A DNA stretch of 7,266 bases from JBEGQX01 sp041180805. GTDB lineage: Bacteria; Planctomycetota; Planctomycetia; Gemmatales; Gemmataceae. Positions within the stretch are counted from its first letter, which is position 1. Each line of letters begins with the position of its first letter. The notes under the pieces are model-generated. The model was not told the origin of the DNA. It searched no databases and saw nothing but the letters and a program-made list of their open reading frames with translations. Shown here piece after piece: positions 1 to 6,956 of the stretch. The position numbers and the translations under genes were made by a program. The stretch covers positions 1 through 7,266 of the forward strand of contig JBEGQX010000226.1 of NCBI GenBank assembly GCA_041180805.1, read 5' to 3'.

Positions 1-202
1 ACACCAGGAAAAGAACATTCTCAGGATGAAAATTCAAGGCACTTACGGTCAAACCGCCGGCAATCCCAACACCAAAAATTCCAGCTAGAATTCCCAGCCA
101 TCTGTTCTTGGGGGATACCGTTCCTGGCAAATTGCAGTAGATTGCAATGGCACTTAGGAGAAGTGCTAAATTTCCAAGATTAAGCCACGGGTATTCACTC
201 AT
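1..202 (-). CDS. nuoJ: NADH-quinone oxidoreductase subunit J, 5' part (runs off the window)
   Basis: This is the first 67 codons of an open frame that continues past the left edge. It starts at the ATG at 200-202, 20 bp after the nuoI stop, with AAGGA (209-213) six bases upstream. The protein begins MSEYPWLNLGNLALLLSAIA. It shows a hydrophobic segment at about residues 9-27, a short polar loop with Pro, Lys and Arg at about 30-36, and a second hydrophobic, glycine-rich segment at about 37-55. NuoJ is a membrane-arm subunit of complex I that contributes to proton translocation. The call rests mainly on position directly after nuoI and on membrane character. The classical NuoJ core, with its pi-bulge helix, would lie beyond the window. 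The first ~60 residues do not resemble the Escherichia coli N-terminus and look like an added hairpin. It could also be a different membrane protein inserted here, but that is less likely. Confidence 0.6.
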   Translation of the reverse strand, partial: MSEYPWLNLGNLALLLSAIAIYCNLPGTVSPKNRWLGILAGIFGVGIAGGLTVSALNFHPENVLFLV

Positions 203-222
203 CGAAAATCCTTAAACCTTCC

Positions 223-819
223 CTACGACTGAACGGAGGAAGAACCAGTTAAACCATGACTAGCGGGCTCACTTGCAACCCCTAAACGTCCTCGTGTGGT
301 TCTAACAGGGTCTGTGTTCATGCTTACTGTTTTATCAAAAACCCCCAACAGCTTTTCCTTATTGAAAATCATTTCTTCCCGACTCAAACCCGTCAAATCA
401 AACAAAGTGGTAAGTTCAATGGCATCCACCGGGCAAGCTTGCTCACACATGCCGCAATAAATGCACCTCAACTCGTCGATGACGAATACTTCGGGATATT
501 TTTCCCTGTCCTGCCAAGGAGAGGGAGCAGAAACAATATCAATGCAATTTGCAGGGCAAGCGGTGGAGCACATGTAACATGCCACACATTTAACCCGGCC
601 CTGTTCATCTCTGTTTAACCGGTGCACCCCACGATAATTCGAGGGCAAATGAGGCTTTTCTTCTGGATACTGCTGTGTAACCTTGTCTTTGGTGGTGAAC
701 AAGGTTTTAGCCATATGAGTCATGGTGGTGGCAAGCCCAGAAAATATGGCAGGCAAATATACCTGATCCATCAAACCAAATTCCGGGGATTTTACCCATT
801 TAACATCTTCAGCTTTCAT
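223..819 (-). CDS. nuoI: NADH-quinone oxidoreductase subunit I (2x[4Fe-4S] ferredoxin-like)
   Basis: NuoI is the peripheral-arm subunit that passes electrons through clusters N6a and N6b towards N2 and the quinone. The protein is 198 residues from the chosen start. Residues ~15-45 form the amphipathic, membrane-facing N-terminal region, followed by the family hallmark YPEEKP at 51-56. Two CxxCxxCxxxCP motifs are complete: Cys78, 81, 84, 88 and Cys119, 122, 125, 129. By family knowledge the fourth Cys of each motif serves the other cluster. The C-terminal ~20 residues are rich in Ser and Gly and look unstructured. I chose ATG 817-819 because a strong GGGAG lies five bases upstream. An in-frame TTG at 871-873 would add 18 residues inside the nuoH tail without obvious homology. 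The gene overlaps the end of nuoH by 11 bp, which suggests translational coupling. Motifs and length are typical, so the identity is secure. Confidence 0.96.
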   Translation of the reverse strand: MKAEDVKWVKSPEFGLMDQVYLPAIFSGLATTMTHMAKTLFTTKDKVTQQYPEEKPHLPSNYRGVHRLNRDEQGRVKCVACYMCSTACPANCIDIVSAPSPWQDREKYPEVFVIDELRCIYCGMCEQACPVDAIELTTLFDLTGLSREEMIFNKEKLLGVFDKTVSMNTDPVRTTRGRLGVASEPASHGLTGSSSVQS

Positions 820-2194
820 AGGTACTCCCAGGAATTGTCTCGACCTTTGACCAATTTGCAGAAGTATACTCAATGTGCTTGATATATCCAGAACCGTGAC
901 CCAGGTAGGGAATAGAAACTTTGGTATGCTTTTTAGGTAGCCTTAAACCTATCCATCCGGAAACCAGCAAAATAAACAAAGAAGCGATCATCATGAACCA
1001 TTTGCTTTGTTCACCCATTGGCTGAAAATGCTGAATAATAACAACCAATACAAAGCTCAAAAGAGCAAGGGGCATCATGACTTTCCATGCAAGATTCATT
1101 AACTGGTCAAACCTAAATCTCAAAATGGTCCAACGCACAAACATGTAAAAACCAATAAAACACAGCATTTTACCAACCAAAACCAGAGATTTTAATACAA
1201 CGCCCACCAGTGAATAATCCCCGGGTGTCGTGATAAATGGAAGATGCCAGCCACCGAAAAACATATTCACAAGGAGGAAGCTGGTGGTGATCATATGGGT
1301 GTATTCACCTAAAAGAAAAAGCGCAAACTTCATGGAACTGTATTCTGTGTGGTAACCCGCCACTAATTCCTGCTCACATTCAGGAAGGTCAAATGGAAGG
1401 CGATTGCACTCCGCAAAAATCGAGGTTACAAAAAGAATCATCGCAAGCGGTTGGAACAAAACATTCCAGCCATTCTCAATTTGAAACTGAATAATCTTCT
1501 CAAAATTGAGCGATCCACTTACCAGCACAACACCTATCACGGATAAACCAAGGGGGATCTCATAACTAATCAACTGGGCACTGGAACGAAGAGAACCCAT
1601 CAAACTGTACTTATTATTGGAAGACCATCCTCCCAGGATGACACCATAAACCGCAAGACTTCCCACCGCAAAAACGAAGACAACCGAAATATCCACATGG
1701 GGAGCAATCACCATCTGAATTTGGGAGTTGTATCTTTGAAGATTTTCTTCATAAGAGGCAATGTTTTTAGATTTGGAATATGAGCGGTCAGCGTTGAGAA
1801 CTTCCTGTAATTCCAGGTTGGTTTTGGGAAAAACCATCTTGCCTTCTGTCAAAGATCCAGATCGGTGATCAATTAAAGAGGGTGCAACGGAAGTAGCACC
1901 AAATGGAACCACCGAAACAGCCATAAAGGCTGTAATAAGCGCAATCGCCGGGGCAATCATATAAAAAAGTTTATCCACATGATCTGGAATAACTTCTTCT
2001 TTCAACAGAAACTTGACACCATCCGCGATTGGCTGAAGGATGCCGAAAAAAGCCCGGTTGGGGCCTACTCGATCCTGCATGTAAGCAGCGATTTTTCTTT
2101 CGGCAAGAATCATATATGCAACCAATCCATTGGCAATGGCAAGAACACCAATGATGATTGCACAGGTAATGAGGATCGAAAATTCAAAACTCAT
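809..2194 (-). CDS. nuoH: NADH-quinone oxidoreductase subunit H, enlarged form
   Basis: NuoH is the membrane subunit that joins the peripheral arm to the membrane arm and forms most of the quinone chamber. Family landmarks are clear: the first cytoplasmic loop AERKIAAYMQDRVGPN (31-46) and the KEEVIP end of that loop (65-70), the second loop WSSNNKYSLMGSLRSSAQ (190-207), and the acidic loop with NRLPFDLPE (264-272) and HTEYSSMKF (282-290). Hydrophobic helices fall at about 6-30, 74-97, 168-190, 209-226, 245-262, 286-314, 330-353 and 370-390. At 461 residues it exceeds the usual ~325-365. Extra length lies in a polar insertion at about 100-162 between helices 2 and 3, and in a ninth hydrophobic segment (about 398-418) plus a ~43-residue polar tail. 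The ATG at 2192-2194 has GGTGA six bases upstream and follows nuoG by 17 bp. The start is supported by the typical short N-terminus. In the acidic loop, the common AETNR and PEAE are AECNR and PECE. Confidence 0.96.
   Translation of the reverse strand: MSFEFSILITCAIIIGVLAIANGLVAYMILAERKIAAYMQDRVGPNRAFFGILQPIADGVKFLLKEEVIPDHVDKLFYMIAPAIALITAFMAVSVVPFGATSVAPSLIDHRSGSLTEGKMVFPKTNLELQEVLNADRSYSKSKNIASYEENLQRYNSQIQMVIAPHVDISVVFVFAVGSLAVYGVILGGWSSNNKYSLMGSLRSSAQLISYEIPLGLSVIGVVLVSGSLNFEKIIQFQIENGWNVLFQPLAMILFVTSIFAECNRLPFDLPECEQELVAGYHTEYSSMKFALFLLGEYTHMITTSFLLVNMFFGGWHLPFITTPGDYSLVGVVLKSLVLVGKMLCFIGFYMFVRWTILRFRFDQLMNLAWKVMMPLALLSFVLVVIIQHFQPMGEQSKWFMMIASLFILLVSGWIGLRLPKKHTKVSIPYLGHGSGYIKHIEYTSANWSKVETIPGSTYES
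825..829 (-). promoter_or_regulatory. Shine-Dalgarno site that sets the nuoI start
   Basis: The minus strand reads GGGAG, then five bases (TACCT), then ATG at 819. The site lies inside the last codons of nuoH, so ribosomes finishing nuoH at the stop at 809-811 are already over the nuoI start. This supports the 198-residue NuoI rather than the TTG-initiated longer form. Confidence 0.75.
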
Positions 2195-2211
2195 GAAAGA
2201 TCACCCAATTC

Positions 2212-3840
2212 CTAGACCAGTTTTGTTCCATTTTGTCCAACTTCCTCCTCCAGTTTTTTGAAGTAGGAAATCTTTTTCGCCACTTCAACACGGATAGCGG
2301 CAGCTTGTACAAGCCCTTTTCTACCAGCAAGATCGCTGTATACCTGCCCCTCAGTTCGAACCTGCCTCAATGGCACGCATCCCCGGTGAATCAATTGTGC
2401 CAGGCCTGAATGGTTAACAAATACCCCCTCTTTTTCAGCAAAAGTTGCTGAAGGTATTAAGGCACTTACCACTTGGCCGATGTTCCCCGGGAACAAATCT
2501 TGCAAGACCACATAACGCACTTTGGAAATATGCTTTTGAAGCTCGTCCGTCACCCAATCAGGAGATGGATAACTGCCTGCTAGAAACAAGAACTCAGGCT
2601 TGCCTTGGGAAAAAGCTTCCGAGAGAGTCTGAAAAGTTCCTTCGAAATGCTTAATGACTTCCTCAACCCCGATGCGATTAGGACATTTTTCAGGCCTGAT
2701 GGTGAATTTAACATTTCCGCCTGGAGAACCATCCCTCTTCTTGGGATAGTTGTCCTCGATTCCAAAACTTGGAACAGGCCCCAAAACAAGTTTCACATTG
2801 GTTGAAACTGACTTGGCATAATCTGCAAGTAAATAAGCTTCCTCAACGGTTAAAAAAGGAGAAATCATAAACCAAGCCGACGAAGGGCTGGAAGCTGTCA
2901 CGGACTTCAATTCGTTCTGAATCGACGAAACAAGCTCTTTCCACTCGGCATCAACCCAACCTGAATTTTTCTTAAGTTGAGGCTTCGATATTCTCTCGGA
3001 TGAATTCGCATAATGATAACCAACACGGCCATCATCACACATGAAGTAACCTTGTGCGTCAGGATTTTCCCTGGGCCGCAAGCGGTAGATGACATTCTTG
3101 TTAGTATCAAGATGGATACTACAACCCGTCGAGCAACCCGGGCAAACACTATCAACCGTTTTCAAATTCCAAACACGGTGTTTGTAGAGAAAATCATTGC
3201 TTGCAAGCGCACCAACAGGACATAAATCCACCACATTACTAGCAAGCTTGTTATCCAATGGGGCACCCGGAAACACATCGATTTCCGCATGTGTGCCCCG
3301 GTTGACAACATGAAGTTCCGCGGTACCAGCCACTTCCCGGGTAAAACGGACACACCGGGAGCACATAATGCACCTGTCGGTAAACAAACTTATATTTTTG
3401 CCAATATTAGGTTTGTTAGGTGGAGTATTTTTATCATCCACCATACGACTTTCCGCATTTCCAAATTTATAGCTGTAATCCTGCAGTTTACATTCCCCAG
3501 CCTTATCACAAACAGGGCAGTCAAGGGGATGATTTAATAGCAGGGCCTCCAAAGTTTGCGATTGGGCTGCACGAGATTTGTCAGTAAGTGTTTTTACAAC
3601 GGTACCATCTTTGGCCGGGGTCTGGCATCCTGGCAATACCTTCGGCTGCATTACAACGCTGCCATCCGGTTTTTTTTCTCCTACCTCAACAAGGCACATA
3701 CGGCAGCTTGCAACCACGGAAAGAGCAGGGTGGTAGCAATAGTGCGGTATGAGTTCCCCGCACATTTCAGCAGCCTGGACTAGGTTCAACTTTTTATCAC
3801 CTATGTCCACAACCTTGTCATTTACATAAACAATTGCCAT
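2212..3840 (-). CDS. nuoG: NADH-quinone oxidoreductase subunit G, short form with N7 ligands
   Basis: NuoG is the large iron-sulfur subunit of the NADH-dehydrogenase module. Cluster ligands are visible in order. The N-terminal [2Fe-2S] domain (N1b) has Cys35, 46, 49 and 72. The His-Cys N5 site has His104, Cys108, 111 and 117. N4 has Cys157, 160, 163 and 207. A further set, Cys233, 236, 240 and 268, matches the N7 spacing CxxCxxxC-x27-C exactly. The remaining ~270 residues are a reduced molybdopterin-oxidoreductase-like domain that retains end motifs such as AEKEGVFVN (478-486) but no evident cofactor or catalytic site. The protein is 542 residues, against about 780-910 in Thermus and E. coli. 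The ATG at 3838-3840 has GGAG eight bases upstream and lies 27 bp after nuoF. Codons for Glu-Lys-Lys at about 55-57 make a run of eight A on the coding strand. Identity is secure; the role of the short C-terminal domain is presumably structural. Confidence 0.96.
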   Translation of the reverse strand: MAIVYVNDKVVDIGDKKLNLVQAAEMCGELIPHYCYHPALSVVASCRMCLVEVGEKKPDGSVVMQPKVLPGCQTPAKDGTVVKTLTDKSRAAQSQTLEALLLNHPLDCPVCDKAGECKLQDYSYKFGNAESRMVDDKNTPPNKPNIGKNISLFTDRCIMCSRCVRFTREVAGTAELHVVNRGTHAEIDVFPGAPLDNKLASNVVDLCPVGALASNDFLYKHRVWNLKTVDSVCPGCSTGCSIHLDTNKNVIYRLRPRENPDAQGYFMCDDGRVGYHYANSSERISKPQLKKNSGWVDAEWKELVSSIQNELKSVTASSPSSAWFMISPFLTVEEAYLLADYAKSVSTNVKLVLGPVPSFGIEDNYPKKRDGSPGGNVKFTIRPEKCPNRIGVEEVIKHFEGTFQTLSEAFSQGKPEFLFLAGSYPSPDWVTDELQKHISKVRYVVLQDLFPGNIGQVVSALIPSATFAEKEGVFVNHSGLAQLIHRGCVPLRQVRTEGQVYSDLAGRKGLVQAAAIRVEVAKKISYFKKLEEEVGQNGTKLV

Positions 3841-3867
3841 CCCAAATTCTCCAATCCCACCATTTGC

Positions 3868-5205
3868 TTAATGATGGGCCAGTTGCAAACTGAATAACCT
3901 GTTCTTCTTATTTCCAGCTTTAATGTAAGATTCAAACTCTGCGCGAAACTTCCTAATTGCTGTCTTTACAGGCCAGCCTGCGCCGTCTGCGAGACCACAA
4001 ATCGTGGTTCCGGGCATAATCCCTATTCGATTACCGACTTCCTCAAGGATGTTTAAATCCTCGACTCTTCCAAATCCCTTGCGAATTCGTTCAATCATCT
4101 TGAACATCCATGCAGTTCCCTCACGGCACGGCGTACACTGACCACACGATTCATGGGCAAAAAACCTGCACAAATTATAAAGAACATCCACAATGCAAGT
4201 GTGGTCATCAAAAACAGTGACAGCTCCTGTGCCAAGCCCAAGGCACCCTATTTTTCCCGGCCCATTAAAATCCAGTTTGATATCAAATTCAGCCTCGGTC
4301 ATTAGCCCCATGCTGTTTCCACCGGGGATACCACCTTTTGCTTTTCTGCCTTTCCAAACCCCACCAGCATATTCTTCCATCAATTCTCTTACAGATACAC
4401 CCATGGGTAATTCAAATAAACCAGGATTATTTACATGGCCACTTATGCAATAAAGCTTTGGCCCGTAACTTCCAGCATCACGTGGATTATTGGGATCCGG
4501 AGGAACGCCTAACGATTTGAACCAGTCTGGCCCAAGGTCAATAATGTTCTTCACACAGGCCATGGTTTCAATGTTATTTACAATGGTGGGCTTACGGAAG
4601 GCTCCTTCTATGGCAGGGAATGGCGGTTTGATTCTCGGCCAGGCCCTCTTTCCCTCGAGACTTTCAATAAGACCCGTTTCCTCGCCGCAAATATACGCAG
4701 CGGCGCCCTTGTGCATGACCACATCCAGCGAATAGGGGCTGCCAAGGATATTTTTACCGAGAAATCCTTTGTCATAGGCTTGTTGGACAGCGGCGGCCAT
4801 CGCCCTGTATGCAGGCCCATATTCATAGCGAACATAGACAAATGCTTTACTGGCGTTGACTGCAAAAGAACTTATGATAATGCCTTCAAGAACTTGATGC
4901 GGGTCTTTTTCCATTAAAACCCGGTTATTAAAGGTACAAGGCTCACTCTCATCGGCATTAACACACAAATAAATCGGACCGGGGTGATCCTTGGGCAAAA
5001 AAGTCCATTTAAGCCCGGTAGGAAAACCAGCACCCCCACGCCCACGTAAGCCAGATCCTTTTACCGTATCGATGACTTGAGCAGGAGACATTTGCTGGAT
5101 GGCTTTCGTTAAGCCCTGATAGCCGCCATCAGCAATGTATGTTTCAATGGAATCGCTATTTTCCTTAGCAATTCGCTTCAACAATACTGGCTCATACTTC
5201 GCCAT
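3868..5205 (-). CDS. nuoF: NADH-quinone oxidoreductase subunit F (NADH- and FMN-binding)
   Basis: NuoF oxidises NADH with FMN and passes electrons to cluster N3 at the tip of the peripheral arm. The protein is 445 residues, the usual size. Landmarks are the glycine-rich nucleotide site GRGGAGFPTG (55-64), NADESEP (83-89), the flavin-site segment AYICGEET (170-177) followed by ESLEGKR (181-187), and the N3 ligands Cys354, 357, 360 (ESCGQCTPC) and Cys403 (TICG). Domain order is therefore Rossmann-like FMN/NADH domain, ubiquitin-like SLBB domain at about 245-330, and the C-terminal four-helix [4Fe-4S] domain. Two positions differ from the near-invariant pattern: Cys90 where EPGT normally has Gly, and Ala169 where GAGAY normally has Gly. 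The ATG at 5203-5205 has a strong AGAGGA five bases upstream and follows nuoE by 26 bp. The frame is intact and the neighbours fit, so the gene appears functional. Confidence 0.97.
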   Translation of the reverse strand: MAKYEPVLLKRIAKENSDSIETYIADGGYQGLTKAIQQMSPAQVIDTVKGSGLRGRGGAGFPTGLKWTFLPKDHPGPIYLCVNADESEPCTFNNRVLMEKDPHQVLEGIIISSFAVNASKAFVYVRYEYGPAYRAMAAAVQQAYDKGFLGKNILGSPYSLDVVMHKGAAAYICGEETGLIESLEGKRAWPRIKPPFPAIEGAFRKPTIVNNIETMACVKNIIDLGPDWFKSLGVPPDPNNPRDAGSYGPKLYCISGHVNNPGLFELPMGVSVRELMEEYAGGVWKGRKAKGGIPGGNSMGLMTEAEFDIKLDFNGPGKIGCLGLGTGAVTVFDDHTCIVDVLYNLCRFFAHESCGQCTPCREGTAWMFKMIERIRKGFGRVEDLNILEEVGNRIGIMPGTTICGLADGAGWPVKTAIRKFRAEFESYIKAGNKKNRLFSLQLAHH

Positions 5206-5231
5206 GAAATTCCTCTTGCTACCAAGCCTGA

Positions 5232-5717
5232 TTACTGGCGGGATCTCAATTCCCGAATTAAATCATCCACTTTATCTTCTGTAACCAAATGCCTGTGGAC
5301 ATCATCCAGCAGAACACATGGCGCCCCCTCACAAGCACCAATGCATTCCGCCTCTTCCAAGGTGATTTTCCCATCCTTGGTGGTTTGTCCTGGAGCCACT
5401 CCCAATGTATCAATGAATTTCCCCAGCACCTGATCTGCACCCCGCAAATCACATGCAAGACTTCGACAAACCCAAAGACGACATTTTCCCAAAGGTTCCT
5501 TTTCAGTCTTAAAAAAACCATAAAAGCTCATCGTGTCGTGAACTTCAGATGGAGCAAGTTCTAAAAGTGAGGCAATTTCACGAATTGCATCCAAAGAAAC
5601 ACAGCGGTATTCATCCTGCACAAGATGCAAAGCAGGAAGCGTTACCGCCTGCTTTGCTGGGTACAAAGGAATGAGATCCTTGATTTTCTGGATGATCTCT
5701 GGTTTAAGAGTGCTCAT
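5232..5717 (-). CDS. nuoE: NADH-quinone oxidoreductase subunit E ([2Fe-2S], 24 kDa type)
   Basis: NuoE is the thioredoxin-fold [2Fe-2S] subunit (cluster N1a) that pairs with NuoF at the NADH-oxidising end of complex I. The protein is 161 residues, typical of bacterial NuoE. The N-terminal helical part contains the family region around FYGFF (65-69). The ligands are Cys84 and Cys89 (CRSLAC) and Cys125 and Cys129 (CIGAC), the expected Cx4C and Cx3C pair. An additional Cys134 follows in the GAPC segment. Its ATG overlaps the nuoD stop as ATGA (5714-5717), and GGAG (5726-5729) lies eight bases upstream inside nuoD, so translation is probably coupled to nuoD. Related sequences occur in bidirectional hydrogenases (HoxE) and formate dehydrogenases, but the surrounding nuo genes settle the assignment. 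Confidence 0.97.
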   Translation of the reverse strand: MSTLKPEIIQKIKDLIPLYPAKQAVTLPALHLVQDEYRCVSLDAIREIASLLELAPSEVHDTMSFYGFFKTEKEPLGKCRLWVCRSLACDLRGADQVLGKFIDTLGVAPGQTTKDGKITLEEAECIGACEGAPCVLLDDVHRHLVTEDKVDDLIRELRSRQ

Positions 5718-6937
5718 CTGTCCAACTCCGCCGCAATGATATTCAGGCTTCCAAGCACAGTGGGAACATCACTAATTTGATGACCTACCACCAAGTGTGG
5801 AAACAACGAAAAATGAATGAAAGATGGTGGCCTGGTTCTAACCCTGTAAGAAACTCCTGAACCATCAGAAACCACGTAAAAACCAAGTTCCCCGTTGGGG
5901 GATTCAGTCGCGGCGTAGACTTCCTCAACTGGTGTTTCCCATTTCCTGTTTGTCATATTCAGCTCAAAATGCTGAATAAGGCCCTCGATACTTCTGTAGA
6001 CAGAAAGTTGATTAGGCAGAACCTGCTTTGTATTGGCATCAATGCTTACAGGTCCACTTGGTAAGTTTTCAACCGCTTGAGAAATAATTTTTACGCTCTC
6101 AACCATTTCTTCCATTCGAACCAGAAACCTCGCGTAACAATCACCCTCATTGGAACAAACAACCTTAAAGTCAAAGTCACCATACGCAAGGTAGGGTTCA
6201 TCTTTTCTTAAATCGCGGGTAACCCCGCTTGCCCTTGCCACAGGACCGGTAACGCTTCGATTAATGGCTTCTTCCTTTGAAAGAAGACCAATACCTTTGG
6301 TACGCCCGACAAATATTCGATTCTTTTGCAACAACTTCATCACTTCAGCATGGACTTTAGGGAAAAGTTTTACCAATTCCCGGACCTTTGCAACCCAGCC
6401 ATCATCCACATCCTTTAACACACCCCCAACCCGGGTATAACTTGGATGAAATCTCTGACCAGCAGCCCATTCGGAAATATCATTAATTTTTTCACGAAGG
6501 TTAAATGCGTAGATAAATGCTGTAAACGCCCCCAAGTCCAGCGCCACAGCACCACAGCAAAGCAGATGATCGTGAATTCGCATTAATTCAGCAAAGATCG
6601 TGCGTATGTATTTACAGCGTGGAGTAAGTTCTATTCCAAGTAATTTTTCAACTGTATGATGCCATGAGATTTCGTTGGAAACAGGTGAAATATAATTCAT
6701 CCTGTCAACGATCGTGACATACTGGTTAAAATCGAGGTGTTCACCGAGTTTTTCAAACCCACTGTGCAAGTAACCTATGTCAGGTATTGCATGAACAACC
6801 ACCTCACCATCTAGCGTGAGAATAAGGCGAAGAGTGGTATGGGTGGCAGGGTGCTGGGGACCAAAATTCAGGGTCCACAGAAACTCCTTATCGGGAGAAC
6901 TTGTATCAGGAATTGCATCCGCCAACTTCAAAGGCAT
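5714..6937 (-). CDS. nuoD: NADH-quinone oxidoreductase subunit D (49 kDa, quinone site)
   Basis: NuoD derives from the large subunit of NiFe hydrogenases and, with NuoB and NuoH, forms the quinone-reduction site. The protein is 407 residues, the normal length for an unfused NuoD. The N-terminal quinone-site loop reads NFGPQHPATHTTLRL (24-38), with the catalytic His at 33. The opposing conserved Tyr is Tyr82 in DRMNYISP (78-85). Other family segments are GYLHSGFEK (55-63), the region ending RFHPSYTRVGG (162-172), and the C-terminal motif VLGSLNIIAAELDR (394-407). The hydrogenase Ni-Fe cysteine pairs are absent, as expected for complex I. The common Gly after the catalytic His is Thr34, and the usual DRLDY is DRMNY. 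The ATG at 6935-6937 is 19 bp after the nuoC stop, with only a weak GGGGA ten bases upstream. The stop overlaps the nuoE start. Confidence 0.97.
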   Translation of the reverse strand: MPLKLADAIPDTSSPDKEFLWTLNFGPQHPATHTTLRLILTLDGEVVVHAIPDIGYLHSGFEKLGEHLDFNQYVTIVDRMNYISPVSNEISWHHTVEKLLGIELTPRCKYIRTIFAELMRIHDHLLCCGAVALDLGAFTAFIYAFNLREKINDISEWAAGQRFHPSYTRVGGVLKDVDDGWVAKVRELVKLFPKVHAEVMKLLQKNRIFVGRTKGIGLLSKEEAINRSVTGPVARASGVTRDLRKDEPYLAYGDFDFKVVCSNEGDCYARFLVRMEEMVESVKIISQAVENLPSGPVSIDANTKQVLPNQLSVYRSIEGLIQHFELNMTNRKWETPVEEVYAATESPNGELGFYVVSDGSGVSYRVRTRPPSFIHFSLFPHLVVGHQISDVPTVLGSLNIIAAELDR

Positions 6938-6956
6938 CTGAAATATTTCCCCGGAA

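Noticed and set aside
820..873. Upstream in-frame TTG (871-873) that would extend NuoI by 18 residues.
   Set aside because: The ATG at 817-819 has a strong GGGAG at good spacing; the extra residues look unlike NuoI and would overlap nuoH by 65 bp instead of 11.
622..882. Plus-strand open frame of 86 codons opposite nuoI and the end of nuoH, the longest of several plus-strand frames with 5289-5564.
   Set aside because: It is antisense to strongly conserved coding sequence, has no recognisable domain, and is explained as a shadow of the real genes.
3670..3677. Run of eight T on the plus strand (eight A in the nuoG coding strand): possible slippage or phase-variation site, or terminator tail.
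   Set aside because: It encodes Glu-Lys-Lys in frame, no hairpin adjoins it, and a switch in an essential-type respiratory gene is unlikely. Read-length variation at the site would change this view.
3841..3867. Possible internal promoters or terminators in the gaps nuoF/nuoG, nuoE/nuoF (5206-5231) and nuoG/nuoH (2195-2211).
   Set aside because: The gaps are 17-27 bp and are filled by ribosome-binding sites; no hairpin followed by T-run and no room for a promoter.
4608..4865. Same-strand alternative-frame ORFs inside nuoF (4608-4865), nuoE (5258-5521) and nuoG (2580-2789, 2907-3155, 3162-3353).
   Set aside because: All lie wholly within genes with intact family motifs, and their translations show no domain-like composition.
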